From Pseudomonas zanjanensis (GTDB lineage: Bacteria > Pseudomonadota > Gammaproteobacteria > Pseudomonadales > Pseudomonadaceae), in the NCBI RefSeq assembly GCF_014268745.2, contig NZ_JABWRB020000001.1, positions 2,418,001-2,482,000 of the forward strand: a stretch of DNA of 64,000 nt, given 5' to 3'. The notes beneath the pieces are model-generated. The model searched no databases. It was not told the origin of the DNA and saw only the letters and a list, made by a program, of their open reading frames with translations. Shown in pieces: positions 61,038 to 64,000 of the stretch (position 1 is the first letter of the stretch; each line of letters begins with the position of its first letter). The position numbers were made by a program, and so were the translations under genes.

Positions 61038-61478
61038 TCAGCCCTCCTTGTTTGGCGGCCAGCCATTGGTGTTGATTTTCGAGCTCCACTTGAGGAACTC
61101 GGCGATGTCGTCGACCTCCTGCTCGCTCAGGTTGAACTGCGGCATGGCACGACGACCCGGAACGTTCAGCGGCTGCATTTTCATCCAGGCCTGCAGGAAC
61201 GGCTTGAAGGCTTCATCGCCGCCGCGACGGTTGACCACGTTGCCCAGCTCCGGCGCGAAATACGCGCCCTCGCCCAGCAGGGTATGGCAGCCGATGCAGT
61301 TGTTGCGCTCCCAGACGCCCTTGCCGCGTATCACCGATTCCGTCAATTGCGCCTGGTTGCTGCGTTCGGGAAAGGTCTGTTCCGTGTGGTAGGTCAGGGC
61401 CAGGAATATCAGGAAGAAGAAGATGCTTCCCCCGAAGTAAATATTCCTGGCCATGCCTTTGGTGAAGGTATCTGACAT
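61038..61478 (-). CDS. norC: nitric oxide reductase cytochrome c subunit NorC
   Basis: 146 residues from ATG 61478, which has GAGGAAG upstream; the longer frame enters the 47-bp repeat array. One N-terminal membrane anchor (IYFGGSIFFFLIFLALTY), then a periplasmic cytochrome c with CIGCH for haem c and Met in RRAMPQFN. It is the electron entry to NorB. A perfect Dnr box lies 64 bp upstream. Confidence 0.96.
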   Translation of the reverse strand: MSDTFTKGMARNIYFGGSIFFFLIFLALTYHTEQTFPERSNQAQLTESVIRGKGVWERNNCIGCHTLLGEGAYFAPELGNVVNRRGGDEAFKPFLQAWMKMQPLNVPGRRAMPQFNLSEQEVDDIAEFLKWSSKINTNGWPPNKEG

Positions 61479-61535
61479 GGTCACTTCCTCATTGCTTGGC
61501 GTGACCATTCTAGGAAGCCAGGGGTCCGGAACCGC

Positions 61536-61549
61536 TTGATGGCGATCAA
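61536..61549. promoter_or_regulatory. Dnr box of norCBD
   Basis: TTGAT-GGCG-ATCAA is a perfect FNR-type palindrome centred 64 bp before norC. At -41.5 it would place transcription start near 61501. The 47-bp repeat array begins about 20-30 bp upstream of it. Confidence 0.85.
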
Positions 61550-61566
61550 GAATCTCCGATGGTTTT

Positions 61567-62085
61567 GGTGGGTTGTTCCAGCACCGCTCGAAAAGACGGG
61601 TGAGCTTTTGTGTTTTGCTGGGGTGTTCCAACACTGCCAGAAAGGCAAATGAGCTTTTGTGTTTTGCTGGGGTATTCCAACACTGCCAGAAAGGCAGATG
61701 AGCTTTTGTGTTTTGTGGGTGTTCCAACACTGCCAGAAAGGCAGATGAGCTTTTGTGTTTTGTGGGTGTTCCAACACTGCCAGAAAGGCAGATGAGCTTT
61801 TGTGTTTTGTGGGTGTTCCAACACGGCCAGAAAGGCAGATGAGCTTTTGTGTTTTGTGGGTGTTCCAACACTGCCAGAAAGGCAGATGAGCTTTTGTGTT
61901 TTGTGGGTGTTCCAACACTGCCAGAAAGGCAGATGAGCTGTTGTGTTTTGTGGGTGTTCCAACACTGCCAGAAAGGCAGATGAGCTTTTGTGTTTTGTGG
62001 GTGTTCCAACACTGCCAGAAAGGCAGATGAGCTTTTGTGTTTTGTGGGTGTTCCAACACTGCCAGAAAGGCAGATGAGCTTTTGT
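61567..62085. repeat. 47-bp tandem repeat array upstream of the norC promoter
   Basis: About ten near-identical units of 47 bp (49 and 48 in the two nearest norC), plus one decayed unit at the norC end. Each unit has GTGTT-CC-AACAC and TGCC-AGAAA-GGCA small dyads and the T/G-rich tract TTTTGTGTTTTGTGGG. The last copy merges into a REPIN at 62083. Long open frames here (up to 315 residues) come from the repeat and are not genes. Confidence 0.9.
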
Positions 62086-62216
62086 GGCGAGGGAGCTTGC
62101 TCCCGCTGGGTTGCGAAGCGACCCTAAAACCTGCTGGCGCGGTGTGTCAGATGGATTGAGTTGTTGCTGTTGGGGCCGCTTCGCAGCCCAGCGGGAGCAA
62201 GCTCCCTCGCCACAGG
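62083..62216. repeat. REPIN after norF
   Basis: GTGGCGAGGGAGCTTGCTCCC arms enclose a spacer of about 80 bp with GGCCGCTTCGCAGCCC. It lies 15 bp after the norF stop and is fused to the 47-bp repeat array at its left. Confidence 0.85.
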
Positions 62217-62231
62217 GGGGAATGTCGGGCG

Positions 62232-62477
62232 TCAGAGCGCGAACGAGATCGCAATCGCCAGCACCACCGCCCAGCTCAACACCAACCACCGCCACAACCG
62301 CGGCGCATGGCGCAGCTCCATGAAACCGTCGGCGATCAGCCAGGCCTTGGTCACCGCGACCGCCAGGATGGCGATGGACACCAGCCCGCTGGCGGCGATC
62401 TGACCGAGGGCGACGGTGCCGCTGCTCAGCACGGCCAGCGCCATCCAGCAGGCAATCAAGACACGGGAAGCCGACAT
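62232..62477 (-). CDS. norF: NorF-like small membrane protein (cytochrome oxidase subunit IV-like, NirP type)
   Basis: 81 residues from ATG 62477, which has GGAGG 6 bp upstream. Two or three membrane helices (VLIACWMALAVLSSG, VSIAILAVAVTKAWLIADGFMEL, LWRWLVLSWAVVLAIAI). The segment AWLIADGFMELRHAP resembles prokaryotic cytochrome c oxidase subunit IV. It follows norE by 12 bp and corresponds by position to NirP of P. aeruginosa. A helper role for NO reductase is known for NorEF in Paracoccus. Confidence 0.85.
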   Translation of the reverse strand: MSASRVLIACWMALAVLSSGTVALGQIAASGLVSIAILAVAVTKAWLIADGFMELRHAPRLWRWLVLSWAVVLAIAISFAL

Positions 62478-62489
62478 GAGCACCTCCGC

Positions 62490-63074
62490 TCAATCAAGGA
62501 TGTAGACCACCGGGAACAACAGCACCCAGACCAGATCGACCATATGCCAATACAACACGCCGGACTCCAACCCGCTGTGTTCCTGCGCACCGTAGCGCCG
62601 ACGTAGGCAACCCTCGGCCAGCCAGGCAAGGATCACCATGCCCAGCAACACATGGAGGAAATGAAACGCGGTGAGGATCCAGTACAAGGTGAAGAACGTG
62701 TCGTGCTCCATCCCCAGCCCGTTCGCCAAGAGATGGGCATACTCCGTGAGTTTGATCGCCACATAACCGCAAGCGAGCAACAACGCCCCGCACAACAACA
62801 GCGCGGCTCGACGCGGCCGGTCCTGCCTGACTTGCTCCTGGGCCAGGGCGGCGAACAGGCCGGCGGTGAGCAAGCTGAGGGTCATCGCCAGGCCCGTGGA
62901 CCGGTCCAGCAACTGCCGGCCCTCGCTGAACATCTGCGGGTGCAACGCCTGGGCAACGGTGAACGCCAGGATCAACAGCGCGAACACCGACAACTCGGCG
63001 AGGATGAAAAACCACATCGCCAGATCCCCGGGCAACCGCCGGGACACGCCAGCGGTTTCAGCCGAAGTGGACAT
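62490..63074 (-). CDS. norE: NorE-like cytochrome c oxidase subunit III family protein (NirO type)
   Basis: 194 residues from ATG 63074; ATG 63083 is also possible. Five membrane helices, with subunit-III features: DLAMWFFILAELSVFALLI, KLTEYAHLLANGL, and FHFLHVLLGMVILAWL, ending in YWHMVDLVWVLLFPVVYIL. NorE supports full NO reductase activity in Paracoccus but is not catalytic. It overlaps norQ by 17 bp and precedes norF. Confidence 0.9.
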   Translation of the reverse strand: MSTSAETAGVSRRLPGDLAMWFFILAELSVFALLILAFTVAQALHPQMFSEGRQLLDRSTGLAMTLSLLTAGLFAALAQEQVRQDRPRRAALLLCGALLLACGYVAIKLTEYAHLLANGLGMEHDTFFTLYWILTAFHFLHVLLGMVILAWLAEGCLRRRYGAQEHSGLESGVLYWHMVDLVWVLLFPVVYILD

Positions 63075-63861
63075 CGACCACATCCATCAACGCGGCAACG
63101 GTCTGCGGGTCGTCACTCAACGGCTCGGCCAGGCAGGCCAGGCAGGCTTGGCGCGGGTCCATGCCGGAGCCGATCATGCGCGCGGCGAAAATCAGCAGGC
63201 GCGTCGAGGCGACTTCCTCCAGGTCATGCTGATCGAGCCGGCGCAGCGCTTGCCCCAATCGCACCACCTGGGCCGCCAGGGCCAGATCAACCCCCGCCTC
63301 GCGGGCGACGATGCGTTCTTCATCGGCCACCGCCGGATAACCAAAGCGCATCGCCACGAAACGCTGGCGCGTACTGGGTTTCATACCCTTGAGCAGGTTC
63401 TGGTAACCGGGGTTGTAGGACACCACCAACATGAACGACGGCGGCGCCTGCAGCACTTCGCCGGTGCGCTCCAGGTACAACTGCCGCCGATCATCGGCCA
63501 AGGGGTGCAGCACCACCGCCGTGTCCTGGCGCGCCTCGACCACCTCATCCAGATAACAGATGCCGCCCTCGCGCACGGCCCGGGTCAAGGGGCCGTCCTG
63601 CCACCAGGTGCCTTGGGCGCCGATCAGGTGACGCCCCACCAGGTCGGCCGCACTCAAGTCATCGTGGCAAGCGACGGTGTACAGCGGCAGTTTCAGGCGG
63701 TGGGCCATGTGCTGGACGAAACGGGTCTTGCCGCAGCCGGTGGGGCCTTTGATCAGCACCGGCATGCCGTGATGCCAGGCTTGTTCGAACATCGCCTGCT
63801 CGTTGTCCTGGGGTTGATAAAAGGGTTCGTCGGGGTGCTGCAAAGTGTGGATAGCGTTCAT
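63058..63861 (-). CDS. norQ: MoxR-type AAA+ ATPase NorQ/NirQ
   Basis: 267 residues from ATG 63861. Walker A GPTGCGKT (near residue 39), Walker B ICYLDEVVEA, and SYNPGYQ as sensor 1. This is the CbbQ/NirQ/NorQ clade, which works with VWA proteins such as NorD to activate NO reductase; in P. aeruginosa the gene is called nirQ. It heads norQ-norE-norF. A Dnr-type box is 91 bp upstream, in a region probably shared with divergent nirS beyond the window. Confidence 0.93.
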   Translation of the reverse strand: MNAIHTLQHPDEPFYQPQDNEQAMFEQAWHHGMPVLIKGPTGCGKTRFVQHMAHRLKLPLYTVACHDDLSAADLVGRHLIGAQGTWWQDGPLTRAVREGGICYLDEVVEARQDTAVVLHPLADDRRQLYLERTGEVLQAPPSFMLVVSYNPGYQNLLKGMKPSTRQRFVAMRFGYPAVADEERIVAREAGVDLALAAQVVRLGQALRRLDQHDLEEVASTRLLIFAARMIGSGMDPRQACLACLAEPLSDDPQTVAALMDVVDVHFG

Positions 63862-63944
63862 GGCGAGGGCCTGATCAGACAACACGATTGCCGGCCACGC
63901 TACGGTGCCCTGCGACAACCTGGCAAGGGCGGCGGCCGGCAAAC

Positions 63945-63958
63945 TTGATCGCCGTCAA
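63945..63958. promoter_or_regulatory. Dnr box before norQ (probable nirQ-nirS divergent region)
   Basis: TTGAT-CGCC-GTCAA is one base from the perfect FNR-type palindrome. Its centre is 91 bp before norQ ATG. No gene is visible from 63862 to the window end. Confidence 0.7.
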
Positions 63959-64000
63959 GCGGCTCACCACCGCCCTGGGCATAGCCTTGCATCGCACCAA

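Noticed and set aside
61567..62085. CRISPR-like array
   Set aside because: There are no unique spacers between repeats; units are directly joined and identical throughout, and no cas gene is present.
61481..62493. Long open frames of 192-324 residues across the 47-bp array, with repeats such as LPFWQCWNTHKTQ
   Set aside because: The unit is 47 bp, so each frame cycles through the same repeat without a domain. The frames run through a REPIN and into norC or norF. They are products of a stop-poor repeat.

Overview
This is 64 kb of a GC-rich Pseudomonas chromosome. Gene content, the two families of REP/REPIN repeats (GTGGCGAGGGAGCTTGCTCCC-like and GTGGGAGCGAGCTTGCTCGC-like) and the order of the nitrate and NO genes all point to a denitrifying member of the P. 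fluorescens complex. Species level is inference; I could not search a database. About 60 genes are supported. No tRNA, rRNA, prophage, insertion sequence or CRISPR array was seen.

Left part (1-27 kb), mixed accessory and housekeeping genes. At 1-2.3 kb lie the end of a FixJ/LuxR-type regulator, a stand-alone receiver and an NDH-2-like flavoprotein, with two copies of an ATAC-N4-GTAT palindrome. Then a LysR gene and a repeat-rich gap. At 4.1-8.9 kb is a leftward operon: flavin monooxygenase, RidA, DUF1028, ArgE-like deacylase, a small ORF and an orphan polyamine-type binding protein. Next a LysR/pirin/old-yellow-enzyme locus. At 13-17.3 kb a LacI regulator faces an inositol-like catabolic set (two TIM-barrel isomerases and a Gfo/Idh dehydrogenase). 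Phosphodiesterase, diguanylate cyclase, RlhA, M20 dipeptidase and DUF3079 genes follow. At 24.2-27.4 kb is an ftrABCD ferrous-iron uptake operon behind a candidate Fur box.

Right part (27.6-64 kb), an anaerobic-respiration island. It holds nrdD and nrdG with a separately encoded glycyl-radical peptide; narK1-narK2-narGHJI-ppiC-moaA; divergent narXL; a Dnr-like Crp/Fnr regulator; moaB-moeA-ubiU-ubiV-ubiT plus a DGC-domain gene; pdxH; norR facing ytfE; nnrS with a small membrane protein; dnr-dnrP; norC-norB-norD; and norQ-norE-norF. The window stops just upstream of what is probably nirS.

The parts form one circuit. Nitrate is sensed by NarX/NarL, and low oxygen and NO by Anr/Dnr proteins. Nearly identical NarL 7-2-7 sites precede narK1 and moaB, so nitrate reductase, its molybdenum cofactor and O2-independent ubiquinone synthesis should be induced together. 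TTGAT-N4-ATCAA boxes precede nrdD, norC, norQ, nnrS and narK1. NorR has three GGT-N7-ACC sites and a sigma-54 promoter in front of ytfE, for NO-damage repair. The most unusual items are the split NrdD, a roughly ten-copy 47-bp repeat array beside the norC promoter, and several small unannotated ORFs.
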